A stretch of 64,000 nucleotides of DNA from Sipunculus nudus. Its lineage: Eukaryota; Annelida; Sipuncula; Golfingiida; Sipunculidae. Position 1 is the first letter of the stretch. Every line of letters begins with the position of its first letter. Below, in pieces: positions 23,651-35,322 of this stretch. The stretch lies in the NCBI GenBank assembly GCA_026874595.1, contig CM049316.1, positions 62,849,176 through 62,913,175 of the forward strand, written 5' to 3'. Made by a program: the position numbers and the translations under genes. The notes under the pieces were generated by a model. The model was not told the origin of the DNA, did no database searches, and saw nothing but the letters and a program-made list of their open reading frames with translations.

Positions 23651-24740
23651 CAATTACTGTCTTTCCTTGATCAGACGCGCGAACGTTTATTTTTACCAGA
23701 CCCTGCTGTGACCCGGCGTCTAAACAAGGGCGGTTTCTATTTAAGGCAGGCGTTTATAAACCTATACATTATCCGGCTCGTCAGACATACGCTCTTTACA
23801 CAGCGCTTTAACTATAGGTCTACTTCCTATATCGTAAGCGCTGTTTGTTATGACCTCGTATCCTGAATTGCAACCCCAGAGGGGAGCACTGTATTTTTGT
23901 CCAATCAGATGGGACCTTGTGCTGGAAGACATGCAGAGCCAAGCGAGGTACACACGGAGCAAATCATGATGATTTCGTTTTGAGTGACAGCTCATCGCCC
24001 CGGTAACCACAGGCTCAGAGAGAATTGCCCCAGACGTGGTTTGCTTAGGGCCTTGGGCACATGGGATGCCCGGCCGGTGAGCTATAATTAAAACGAAACA
24101 TAACAACAAAGGCTTAGGCTGCGTGCACACTTCGCTTGCTGGTTTCAGTTCTGCAGACAACAGATACATGTCTACGCTAACACAGTCATAATGTCATAAT
24201 CGAATCGGTCTGTGATGCGAGAATACAGAGGGAGCAATTGAAATTCCACCGTAAACTGTCTTCAAACGGCGCTTGAAGCGCAGCAATGGGCGGAGCCATG
24301 ATGCCTGTCGAGTGTTTGTTTATTGGCATCTGGTTGGCCTGGTTCTCCGGCCTCTGGAGACCAGGTTCTCCGGTTTTTAATATGGCTGTTCCATTTATTT
24401 AACATCACGTGCAGGTGGTGGCTCTTCCATTAACTGTGAACCACGCACAACTGGTAACATTGGCTCGACCGAATACGGGGGTTGGTACCTATAACGGCAC
24501 AAAGTAATTAATTTAATGACATTTTCCTTCCGACTTCTAACTCATTCAGCATGGCACAGCATATTTAAGCGTTTCCGACCCGGTTTTTACTGGTTTATGA
24601 CATTTACTACCGGGAATATTCCAGTGAATGTTTAGATGTCGACAAAAGTAATTATTATCTATAACTTTTAAGATTATCTCAGAAGCGTGCATTTGGTAAC
24701 ATTGGGACGCACTTACAAGCGCTGTGCATGTTCAGTTGCA
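23651..24740. other. Intergenic, GC-richer, nothing recognised
   Basis: Contains GGCGTCTAAACAAGGGCGG and GGCAGGCGTTTATAAAC phrases (23717-23760) of a kind often seen at transposon ends, and a block rich in GGCGGAGCC and CTCCGG at 24280-24380. A 135-codon minus-strand frame (23762-24169) has no recognisable domain. I cannot assign this stretch. Confidence 0.35.
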
Positions 24741-26224
24741 TGTTCAGCTTGGTCCTGTGCTTCTTGCAAAACATCTGCATTGTGTCCATACTGTTTTCAT
24801 TCTGGAAGTGGGTAAAACTACTAAATCTCTGGTGGCTCTTATCATAGGAGGTTGTAATACCAGATATGCTGCTTCCTGAACACTTATTTCAAAACATTTA
24901 AAAACTGATGTCCCATATCTTACACCTGCTAAGTCTTTTTCTTTCTTTTTTAGCATCTGTACAAGCAGCATCTATTTTACTTACATAGGAAACTATTTAT
25001 GTTACACATCCATAAAGGTCAAGTATAAACTGAAGGTCATGGTTAGATTTCCATGCAGTAAACAAAGGTTTCATATATCCATTGATTTTTATTTTAGATG
25101 GTGATCTTTTTAGGAATACTTTTGGATCTTGGATGTGCGCAAGGCCATGTAGTGAAAGGACAGGTCGTTGTCAACAGTTAAGCTTGCAAAGTGCCTGGTA
25201 GATCTTTTCGTAGTTCTACTAGTGTTTTTTGCATCAACGTCGGTGTCATGAGGTTCGAGAATTTTAGTTTGTGGCATGGGTGGCATTGGAAAGTTAAAAC
25301 GACAGACTGTAATCCCTTTCTTTCTACAAGATCTGGAATATCTGCGAGTTTGTAGATCTATCAGGTCTTGATTGACCATATCATTTGTGGAGCAAGTAAC
25401 ATGTTCATCAATGTATTTGGTAACAGCATCATGTTTATGTTGACCATAAATGGGTGCATTCTCTATCCACATGAGTATATGAATATGTAGAGAGCTACAC
25501 TGCTGAAATTCAACTCTGTAAAAAAAGTCTTTTAGATTTCCAATGGGTGAATATGCTTTACGTCAAACAGTGTAAATAAATGAATGAAACATCAACACAT
25601 CGCACACATGTTACAGGATCAGCCTTCACGAATCATGGTTTATTTGTCCAATCCATTTGTGTGATATCATCACTTGAATAAGTTTTCCCCATCAATCAGT
25701 TTACCAAAGATGTTCCCCAATGGGTATCTGCAAACAGGTCTTTCTTACGTGCTTCAAAATATGGAGGAGAGCTTCGTATGGATCTGTAAATTCTGTAGCC
25801 TTCATCCAATCTTTACAATTCATGGACAGTGCTTTCATTCAAAACATCCTGAACTGAATAATTTTCCCTTTTGTTTTGCATGGAAGAATCGCTAGGCTAA
25901 ATATCCCTGTAATTTGTCATATGTGTAATTTCTTCATTTTGAAGAAGAGATTTATAACATTTTAGAGATTTAGCAACTCTGCGATCAAATGCTCGGCGTT
26001 CCCATTTGCATATGTAACTGTTATGAATAGCTACTTTTCTGTAAGCATTGCTTAATCTCCTATGGCCACAGAATAGTGTTGGAAACGACAAAAATCCTGA
26101 ATTTCTGTCTTGAAACAAACTCAAAGGCTTCTGTCCTTCTCCTGGAGATACCTATATTATGTCATTCCCTGTGAGTTCTGTATCATCAAGCATGGTATCT
26201 AGAACTCCTTCTTGTTCATCTTTT

Positions 26225-26552
26225 TTTTTCTTAAATATTTTTGTGGAGGTAACCGCCTCCACTTTGTATGCTAACTTAATTACGTATATGTATATCTCCA
26301 GAATTCCATTCTTGTTTCGTACTACGTGATAGAGCAGTATCACACACATCCCCATTGCTTGGTCATACCACCGAGTAGACCCCGAAAGGCGCATTCGTTT
26401 GTCAGTTAAACACGTCCATAGGGCGGGACCTTCCCATTAAGTCTGCAGAGCGCTCACTCTGGGTGGGGGCAGACCGTGAAAAATCTCACCTCCTGAGATC
26501 TCCCGGCTTTGAGTTCTGTGCTCTACCTCTGAGCCACAGAAGCTGGTTGTTC
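26225..26552 (-). mobile_element. tRNA-derived SINE, copy 1
   Basis: Shares its full layout with 51662-52034. On the minus strand it starts CCAGCTTCTGTGGCTCAGAGGT, which includes a good pol III box A (TGGCTCAGAGG), and GGGAGATCTCAGG stands where box B would lie. Conserved body phrases follow: CACCCAGAGTGAGCGC, then GAATTCTGGAG, then GGAGGCGGTTACCTCC. An A-rich tail follows (T-run at 26219-26229 on the plus strand). It interrupts the Helitron remnant. Confidence 0.7.
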
Positions 26553-27405
26553 ACCTTCTTGTATTTTATTCAAATTTTTCATCATCTGATAAATAATCAT
26601 CGACTGATATGTCAGCTGCGCTATTAGATTCATGCTCCTGTGAATTTTCAAAAGTTTGAAGCTAGTCAGTAAATACTGTAATGTTGGCATCTTTATATTA
26701 CTATGTCTCATCAAACAGTGTAATGCACTTACTATTACAGCTCGACGTACATCTTGAGTGCAGTCTACATTTTTTAAGCAAGTTTACATTTCAGATTAAT
26801 CGGTATGTTAGCAGCAGAATCTGATGGTTGGTACGTTGACCAATGATCCTTTCAGTGACAACTGCGGACCTCTGGGTAATTGTCTTATCTAGGTATTCGG
26901 AATGCAATAAGCCTTTCTTCTGAGGGGTGCAAGTTTAATTCAGGTGGTTAATCTGGAAACCGCATTATATTATATACTGAGAGTTTTGGCGTCTTGTGAC
27001 AAGACAATTTAAGTTGAACATAACCACTGTTTATTCTTCACTTAGTTTACAGGTGTAATATATGTTACTAGGAAAGTGAGATCTATTCTGTCTGGCCAGC
27101 TATCGGAATTCTTTACATAGTATCTGAACCATGTCTGATTACAAAAGCAACGTGCATATTTGGGACCTTCAGAAATAAAGTATGAGATTTCTATATACAC
27201 TCTGTTGATCTGCGGCTCGTTTTCAGTTGAAATTGCTTTTTATTCGATCTGTAGGATTCATCAGTTCTTTTACGTATCCTGGTGGCTGTATTTCTCAGAG
27301 TCTCAGTTTTCTTGTGTAATGGGCAGTTCTTTTCCCTTTTTTGGCGAGTTTTTCAGCTTCTCTGAAAACATCATCTTCTTTTTTTACTGGTTGATTCTCT
27401 GGTTG

Positions 27406-27662
27406 ATTTGTCTGTAAGTGTTATTTTGTCTGGCAGTTTGCCTCTGCTGTTTGTTAGCTGATCTTTCTTTTTGTCTGTAAGATTCACTATGTCTGGCAGT
27501 TTGCCTCTGTTGTTTGTCAGCTGTTATTTTATTTTTTTTTTGTCTGTAAGTTTAATTTCTCTGGCAGTTTGCATGTGTAGTTTGTCAGCTGTTCTTTATT
27601 TTTGTCTGTACGTTTCAGTTTGTCCAGCAATTTGTTTCTGTTGTTTCTCAGTATTTCTTTCT
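27406..27662. repeat. Tandem repeat, about 60-65 bp unit, four copies
   Basis: Units begin TGTCTGTAAG and contain CTGGCAGTTTGC and TTTGTCAGCTG, at about 27410, 27473, 27541 and 27602, with a decayed fifth. On the minus strand the array is read in the Helitron N-terminal frame as a repeated Q-K-Q-I-A-G-Q-T-E-T-like unit, so it is probably a protein-level repeat that expanded. Confidence 0.75.
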
Positions 27663-27904
27663 TTTTTTCTAAAAGTTTTATTTTGTCTTGATAGCTGTTT
27701 TCTATTTTGGTCTTTCAAACGTTGTTTGTTCCTTTTTGCTTGATTCATTCTTCTCTCTCGCATTTTATCTTTCAAATATTGTTTTCTGGTTAGGTTTTGC
27801 TGCTGATCTTCAAAATATTGTTGTATCGAAATGAGAACTTGGGCTTTCGTTGAATTTATCCAAAAGGTTAATGTTTGACTGGGTTCCATGCACTGCCTGG
27901 TCAT

Positions 27905-28640
27905 CTATATTGGTTGTCTGTTTCAATCCAAGTTTAAACGCTTTCATGGTGACTTGAGTAATTCTGAAATATGTTATTTCAAACATAGTTGCTGTCGTGA
28001 AAAATACAAAGTTTGATACATATTAAAAGAATTTCGATGTAAAAAGAACTGATGTGCCGCAAGGTGTAGGATACTCAAGATGATTTCTGCTATGTGGATC
28101 AAACACATAGTATCAATTCTGGTTATACAAAATTGCAATCGCATTTCCTCCTAAAATCGAATTTCTTGCAAGTGAATTGTGACAAAGCATCTTGGAAAAA
28201 CATATAGGGTGCTTTGCACATCAGAATGATTAAAGAAACAACGTTGGTTTTATCTAAAAATTATTATCAAGGTATTGTACATACTCTGGCATTTCATCCC
28301 AAGCGATGTATCCTTTATCAGGGACATCCGACATCAATGTTCTGTACGAATGATCACCTTAAATTAATATTGTATCCATGTCATTTGCTTGCTTTTTGGC
28401 AAGACCATGTACGGAGGAATTCAGCAGAGCAACAACTGCATTTTGGGACACATTGTTTCCCGATCGAATCTGATGGAAATTGATGATCACCTTGATGAGA
28501 AGTGCATCTAACCATTTTGCCACTAGATACAGCAGGGACCAGTATAACTGTAGCAATAGTTGGACAGATCAGAAAGAATGGAAAAGTGGCTGCTTTGTGC
28601 AAAGTAAGGGGAAATCTGAAAAGTAAAGAGAATCTGAGAG
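27905..28640. other. Intergenic, nothing recognised
   Basis: No open frame with a recognisable domain and no repeat that I could pair. It may be the 5' flank or leader of the Helitron remnant. Confidence 0.4.
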
Positions 28641-28729
28641 TACATGCTTGGCTGTTAGAAAGGCAGGGAATGGTTTTATGAAAGTTTAAGAAAACTTTAA
28701 ACTGATGATGAAAATTTTAATATGAGAGA

Positions 28730-29035
28730 AAAAAATAATAGCAAGATGCAGGAATATAATGAATCGTCAACTTATATGGAGTTGAGAAGTATGATATTGG
28801 AATATGGCGAAGATAACACTTGGATGTAGTTCAGAAGATAAAGGTGCAAGGAATATTCGGGAATATGGCACTGATACCACTTATAGAGTGGTCAGAAGAC
28901 AGATATAAAGTGAAATTAAAATATGGAAATATGGCTCGGAGGCCACTTACATAGCATTCAGAAAACAAATATAAGATGAAAGGAAGATACGAAGATATCA
29001 CTTATATGGAGTTCAGAAGACAGAAGTAAAACAAG
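28730..29035. repeat. Tandem repeat, about 60 bp unit, four to five copies
   Basis: Units read roughly GGAATATGGC...GATACCACTTATATGG.GTTCAGAAGACAGATATAA and start near 28738, 28799, 28858, 28923 and 28981. They differ at many positions, so the array is old. Confidence 0.7.
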
Positions 29036-29590
29036 AAAGAATGGCCTTTTTCATCTTGTTTTGATTGGTGTTTTTTAATCGGTGGGTTTTTCTATGTGTT
29101 TTCATTATATGGTTTTGATCCTTTTTTTTATTTCTGGCTGAGGGTCTGGATTCTACTCTGCTCAGATACTGCAACAAAAGCTGTAGTTGTTGTACCTAAA
29201 AAATATAAACTATTATTATAATCTGATATAGAATGATTGGACCCACGCTAGCCCTGACAGAATCCTGAAATAATAGAAAATTTATTTAAGAACTGGTAAA
29301 TAGTAATTTTAAATTGACAATAAAAGTTTTACCATTTGTACAGTATCCAGGAAATCTGCATTTTCAACTTTCTGTAACAAGTTGTGTAATACATTTCTTT
29401 ATTGAATATATATCTTTAAAGAGAAAATATGCAAAAGAAGATAATGAAGAAAGAAGAATTTTCAGTATTTGTTTTTTATTTTTACTTAGATCAGGCTGAC
29501 AACCCTACCAACTGCAACAAAAGCAGAAGAAAATACAACAAGAAAAGGCATATTATATAGTTCGAATATGGATGACTTTGTCTCAGTTTT

Positions 29591-30062
29591 CAAGGTAACA
29601 GTGGCGATGAGGCTAAATGATGTTAATGCAATAACTCGAAAAGAATTTGAGGTACAGTCACCAAACTTGCAGCATTGATGCACCTTATAGAGGGCTAGGT
29701 CAATTTCGAACATGTGTGAAGTTAACGCAGTTTTCAAGGTCACAGTGGCGATATGGCTCAAATAATGTTAATGGATAACTCGAAAAGAATTTGAGGTACA
29801 GTCACCAAACTTGCACGAATGATGCACCTTATCAACAGCTAGGTCATGTTTGAACATGGATATCTTTGACACATTTTCAAGGTCAGAGGGGCGATAAGGC
29901 TAAGATGATGTTAATGCAAAAACTCGTAAAGAATTTGAGGTACAGTTACCAAATTTGCAGTATTAACGCTCCTTATCGAGGGTTAGGTCAAGTTTAAACA
30001 TGGACCTAGTCATAGAGGCAATAAGGCTCAAGTGATGTTAATGCAATAACTCGAAAAATTAC
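29591..30062. repeat. Tandem repeat, 143-144 bp unit, just over three copies
   Basis: Units start with CAAGGT at 29591, 29735 and 29878, with a partial unit to about 30060. Shared core: GTTAATGCAATAACTCGAAA and GAATTTGAGGTACAGTCACC. Non-coding. Confidence 0.82.
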
Positions 30063-30139
30063 ACCATTCAGCCTGACAGTTTCATCATAAAACATTTAAA
30101 GCTGAAAGTGGCTAAAATTACAAGGTTTCTGACCTTTAA

Positions 30140-31010
30140 AAATAGATCGATGTAGGTGGCGCCACAAGAACCTCAATTTCATATATGACTTATGTGACCA
30201 ACATTTGTACAAAACTTGGTGATGCTAGCTCCTGCCATTTCTGACATGTTTATGTTAGTATGCTTGCTTGTCCAAATGACTAAGTTCTAATTCCCGTAAA
30301 TCGATTTAAATTCATCGAACCAAAACCATTTGAAAAAATTTGAGAGAGCTCATGTCTGGGATCATTTCTGAGAAACCTCGAACAATTTGGCTGAATCATT
30401 TCAGGGAAAAAGATTTTCAAAGCTTCTTTGGCTTTTACTCCGTAAAATGTAAGTTAATGCAGGTGGCGCCACATAACGCTCAATCCGACATTTGATATGT
30501 GACAGATTTTTGCATAAATTTTCTGGATGCTAGCTCCTGCTATTCTTGAGAAATTATAGGTTTATGTACTAATGACCGATGACCCTCGAAAAGAAAAGGT
30601 TGATGCAGGTGGCGCCACCAATACCTCAAATTCATATTTAAGTCATATGACCAATATTTGCATAAATTTGGTGAAGATAACTCCAGCTATATCTGATATT
30701 GTAATTTTAGTATCCTTTTTTGGCCAAATGACTTAGTTCAGCTTCCTGTTACTCGGCCAAAATTTACCGAACTCGAACCATTCGAACAAACTTGAGATTT
30801 TTTCAGAGATTATTCCTGTGAAATATTGAACTATTTGGCTAGACATTTTCGGAGAAGAAGATTTATAAAGTTTTGTTCGCGTTTTTCCCTATAAAATCTC
30901 AGTAAATGAAGATAGCAAAAAAAATAAGCAAAATCCGATCGAAAGAGTTTAAGATGACTAATTTTTTGCAAAATATTTGGTGATGATAGCTCCTGCCGAT
31001 TTTGAAAATG
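30140..31010. repeat. Diverged tandem repeats carrying GGTGGCGCCAC
   Basis: The palindromic phrase GGTGGCGCCAC occurs at about 30156, 30462 and 30608. Each time it is followed by a CTCAA...TTCATAT...GACCAA.ATTTG...GGTGATG.TAGCTCCTGC block, and a fourth block without the phrase is near 30905. A second shared block (AATGACTTAGTTC...CGAACCATT...TTTGGCT) alternates with it at about 30277 and 30727. Confidence 0.72.
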
Positions 31011-31052
31011 TATGGGTTAACATACAGACGACAGCCGGCACACTATCGCATA

Positions 31053-33435
31053 CCGTTTTCCCCCATAGATAATCCGCATTTTTTTCATCTTAGAATCGAA
31101 ATAAAAAACCCTGGTGCGTATTATACATGGAGACATAATTTCCAAACTTTTTTTCAGTCAGGTTGAACATCGTACGGTGAGCCGATGATGAGCGATAATA
31201 AAGGATTTTATGTAAACTAAGTGTATACTCACTTTACTTGTACAAATTTTGCATTAAAACAACATAATTATTGATTTGATTAACTTTTTTTCATTTCTGA
31301 TACTTAAAATATATCTTAAGTATGGCTTACAACAGAAGATCGCCGTTGTGAAATATGCATGATGGTATATTGCTTGGCTGACCTCCTTTGATGTCAATGT
31401 CTGTCGGCAGATGGCGCTGCGGCATATTTTTACATGTGGTGTTAAATCACAAAAGGGGATCGTTTCTACCTGATATACCTGCACCTGTCAGTCCTTGTCC
31501 GTGGGAAATGTTCCGTGATACACTAATTACTATTTAAACAACTTGAACCATGGGAGGAATGATTGCCTGGTGGTTTCCTAAGTTAATTAATAATTAATAA
31601 TTAATTACCCTATTGTGCAAGCATGGACAGTTTGAACAGCTGTGTAAATTAATGATATCCCGGAGATGTGTTATAAATTTATTACAAACCTAGGGTATTT
31701 TATAATAGTTAGTTAAATATATAAATACATATATATATGCTTAAAATGAAACCCCGTTGTGGATATTAAACATCACAGAAAATTTGATTTAAAAACATAA
31801 TAAACGTGTGTATTTCTAATCTGTATTTAGATTTCAGTAGCGTCTTCATGGGCCTGTTGACACCTACGTCCAGCAGCTGTAGTATCGACGTCATCCCGCC
31901 AGGGATTATCGCCACCTCCGTCTTGTGCGCTTGCTTCAGATGTTGCAGTACGGCCGGGTTGCGGTGGCATCTGAAAGCATCTAACACTAATAGGCTATTC
32001 TCTTTCTTTGTGAGGCCGCCCGCGCGATTCCCCCACACGCTATCAATCCAATCTTTCATCAGGGTATCGTCCATCCAGCCTTTAGACTGTACGCGCACGT
32101 GTACACTGCTCGGGAATTTTACACCTTTGGGCATGGTTTTCGTTTGAAAACCACGTACGGGGGTAATTTAGTGCCATCTGCCATGCAGGCCAGCATGTCT
32201 GTGAACCTGTTTTTTTCATTACCAGTCGTACGGATTGATACTGTGTTCGCTCCCTTCTTTTCCACAGTTGTATCGGCAGGTAGATCAAACGTTAGCGGCG
32301 TATGGTCATCGATACCGATGAGTGACAGTGGCGGGTCCAGTACTTTGCGGCGTTTGATTATGTGGGCCTGAAAAGCTGTCAGTTTCTCCTCGTAATCAGC
32401 TGGGAGCTTTTGACTGATGTGGGTTTTTCTTCTAATGGAAAGATCATTCCGGGCCATGAAGCGATAACACCAGTTTGAGGAAGCCTTGAAAACACTAATT
32501 TTGAGATCTTTTGCAACCAGGCTGGCTTTCAGTCGAACTTGCACTGTGCTCACTGCATTGCCCTGAGCGCGACATTCACTGATCCATTCCAGCACTTGCT
32601 TGTCCACCTCAGGATAGAAAACTTGACGACTCCTGTGGGCCCTCTTTGATTTCGGCATTTTTTCAAGTTGTCCTTTCGATCTTTTCCACAGTCGAACATT
32701 GCTCTCGTCGATACCGAAATGGCGAGCAGCACTGCGATTCCCATTCTGTTCAGCATACTGAACAACTTGTAACTTAAACGCTGTCGTATACGATGATCTG
32801 CGTGGCATGATGACCATAAGCGACTGAATGATGGTTACCCATATTTATGCGTGTGTTGAGTTAATGAAGACTCTTTGTTCTATGATAAACATTAATTGGC
32901 TAACTAGGGTGCCGTGCGAGTTGTTCTCCTTATGACACGCTCGTCACAGTTTGTTACCCGACATGACGGAAAGCTTCCCTTTGATTAACATCAAAGAAGA
33001 CCTGTGTTTTTGTATACATTCTGTAACTAAGAATTATCATTGCTGGTTTTTTTTGTTAGAATGGGGATGATATTTTATTAAAACACATTCGTATGACCCC
33101 TTTTCTTGGACACGAACGGCCTTGCATTGGTGACGCTTAATACAAGTGTTGCAATACCTGGTTAACGGCGGTCCAGGCACAATCCCCCTTTTTACACTTA
33201 ACAATTGGAGGAGAATTTGCTAATTCAAGTATAATGATCTTCTGCTTAGAGACTTGTGTTGACTGACGAAGTCACACCCACGAAGAGAGCGGATATTCGA
33301 TGACCACCACAAAAACAATTTGCAGCATTCAGGATTTCGTCAGAATCTAGCTGCGTATTATACACAGGTATACAGGTTTTTCCCCAGAAATTGTAGCTCT
33401 GAATAGGGGTGCGGATTATCTATGGGGGGAAACGG
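31053..33435 (-). mobile_element. pogo/Tigger-type DNA transposon
   Basis: Inverted ends are CCGTTTTCCCCCATAGATAA at 31053-31072 and its near-perfect complement at about 33416-33435, continuing to ATCCGCA, and each is bordered by TA (31051-31052 and 33436-33437). The inverted match continues three bases outside (GCA/TGC), so the true edge is uncertain by a few bases. A transposase of this superfamily lies inside on the minus strand. At about 2.4 kb it has a normal full length for the family. Confidence 0.82.
31766..32817 (-). pseudogene. pogo/Tigger transposase, one frameshift
   Basis: The N-terminal frame 32817-32119 starts M-V-I-M-P-R-R with a Psq/CENP-B-like helix-turn-helix (F-K-L-Q-V-V-Q-Y-A-E, R-H-F-G-I-D-E), a second DNA-binding helical region, and the first catalytic acid in G-I-D-D-H-T-P. 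The DDE domain continues in 32134-31766 with S-L-L-V-L-D-A-F-R-C-H (second Asp) and I-P-G-G-M-T-S-I-L-Q-L-L-D-V (third Asp). A one-base loss near 32130 separates the two frames, and the normal C-terminal tail after N-R-P seems lost or shortened. It resembles POGK-type transposases. Nearby cis ends are intact, so it could be moved only by another copy's enzyme. Confidence 0.85.
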
Positions 33436-35058
33436 TATGCTCACAGGATCGCTAAAAACAGGTTAAACATTTCCTAATGCAAATTCAAAAAAATTTAATC
33501 ATGGCTGAAAGTACCTCCTATCAAAGTTTTAATATATCATTGATAAGACTAAACATATTACAGTTTACAGCTATATACTTAAGATATAGACTGCAGAACA
33601 CTTGTTATAAATTCTGTTAGCATATTTCCACCAAAGGCTCAGTATACATTTAGTATACATTTATTGTGAGTTTCATGTGACATTTACTGTAGTGAACCAA
33701 ACGTTAACGGATATGCAGACTCTGTCTACACCATATTTAAACCAATTTATGTGTAAAATAATCGAAAATATCAAGTATGGGAACCTTATTTGCTAATAAG
33801 CCACTTCTTATAGACTTTATTCTCCAGGCTACATTATGAGAAAACTCAAAATTATGGTCAGAATATCTGCTGATGAAATTTCTTATAAAACACAAGTCAT
33901 TAGTGTGTGAAATATTTTATTTCCATAAATGATAGGCGAGTGTTTTACTTGTGCAACATGCCTACTCGAAGCAAACTCTAACAGAGTCAGTTGATATAAT
34001 TCCCCCATCTCATGGGAGTTGAAAGAAATCCACAGACAGAAAACCACTGAATCATGCACAAGTATAAATTGCATGTTGAACATGATTTCTTCAATTAGTT
34101 TCTTAAAGTAAACGGATTACAAACGATAAAAGCAATGCAAGTTTTAGTTCTTTCATGACGCCAGCTTTATATTATGAAAACAACCTGTCCAAGCACATAC
34201 TGTGACTGGCTTCATGTTCGCTAGGTTAAATATTTGTGATTTCCACTTCTTCAGCATTTCGCGTGGCTTTCATTTTCGCAAAGGTACTTGCACAATGAAC
34301 ACAGCCATTTTTATATCAATTACCTACACTCTGTTCCAAAAGCCCTGTCCACCTAATTTTTCGCGATATTGCTTTCAAGTATATTTTGTTTGCCACTTCA
34401 AATTAGCTTTCATTAAAAGAAGTAATGTGACGGTTAATGATGATTTAAATAAACATGAAATAAATATAAATTTACTTTTCGTCATCTTAGGTCATCACTG
34501 ACACGTCGCAAGAGAGTACAACTGTTCAGTCATATATTTCTTTATGAATTAATCATATGGAATCCATACGATGGATAGTATTATTTTGCTGATAGATAAC
34601 GCCTGAATTGCCTTTGGGGAACATAAAGGAAAGCTTTAGTGCATTGTATAAAAATTATCACGAAAAAATAGGTGTACAGGGGTGGTGGAATGGAGTACAA
34701 GATGTATGCAAAATCTAAATAATTGAAAGAGAAGTTAGGGAACATCAAACAGGTGGAAATTCTTCATGAAATGCTGCAGTTATACAAAAGCATTGATATT
34801 ATTTAACTATGAATAGCAGGTAACATTTAACGTATGTTGATATTGATGCTATCAGCACAATATCTATCAAATAATTTACTGTTCACCTGTGCTGATATTG
34901 CATCATATTCTCATCGGTTTTATTTCGCAATAACAAACCTTCACGAACAAAAAGCAAACCTCAGTATCTAAAGATATGAATTTATCAAACCTTCCACTTA
35001 ATTTCTGTTCAAATCAATCCATGAAATGACATTTATAAGGCGAAAGAATAACATTATC
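33436..35058. other. Intergenic, nothing recognised
   Basis: AT-rich; only short frames without domains. No inverted or tandem repeat detected by eye. Confidence 0.4.
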
Positions 35059-35322
35059 GTTCTCAGGCACTGCCCATGTCAATTTTAAACCCCCGCGTCA
35101 AAAATTTTTAGTTTAATTTTCATCTTTCAAGAAGATAAAATAATACTATTTTGATCAGATTTCCTTTGTTATGTAGTGCTGTTACCCGTTTCGGAAAAAA
35201 AAAATCTGTTATTTTAATGCTTTTCCCCGATCATATTACAATTTTTATCAAAACATGAAAAAAGGTTAAAAAAAATCAAATATTGCCCCCCGCACCGATT
35301 TATGAAAAAAGTGCCTGAGAAC
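35059..35322. mobile_element. Short inverted-repeat element (MITE), copy 1
   Basis: 264 bp with 12-bp perfect terminal inverted repeats GTTCTCAGGCAC / GTGCCTGAGAAC. The whole body matches the reverse complement of 49017-49273, for example CCCCCGCGTCAAAAATTT against CCCCCGCATCAAAAATTT, and TCATCTTTCAAGAAGAT in both. No coding capacity. Confidence 0.85.

Larger units (their letters stand above)
24744..27904 (-). pseudogene. Decayed Helitron Rep/helicase-type protein gene
   Basis: Broken minus-strand frames appear in Helitron order. 27904-27596 is a Lys/Arg/Gln-rich repetitive N-terminus. 26124-25897 has F-L-S-F-P-T-L-F-C-G-H-R-R-L-S-N and I-C-K-W-E-R-R-A-F-D-R-R-V-A-K. 25472-25110 has E-N-A-P then S-R-S-C-R-K-K-G and C-R-F-N-F-P-M-P-P-M-P-Q. 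24971-24744 has G-V-R-Y-G-T-S-V-F-K-C and Q-E-A-A-Y-L-V-L-Q. These phrases are characteristic of Helitron proteins between the N-terminal domain and the helicase. The Rep catalytic HxH and two-tyrosine motifs and the helicase are not visible, and stops and a SINE (26225-26552) break the gene. Confidence 0.68.

Noticed and set aside
23762-24169. 135-codon minus-strand frame
   Set aside because: No recognisable domain, splice context or conservation in the window.
26490-26552. Functional tRNA gene
   Set aside because: Box A is good but box B is degenerate and no cloverleaf can be closed; it is the head of a SINE.
29591-30062. Possible CRISPR-like array
   Set aside because: Units of about 144 bp are directly adjacent with no unique spacers, and the genome is clearly eukaryotic; plain tandem repeat.
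31806-32371. Plus-strand frames opposite the pogo transposase
   Set aside because: Shadows of the minus-strand transposase, whose catalytic motifs are clear.
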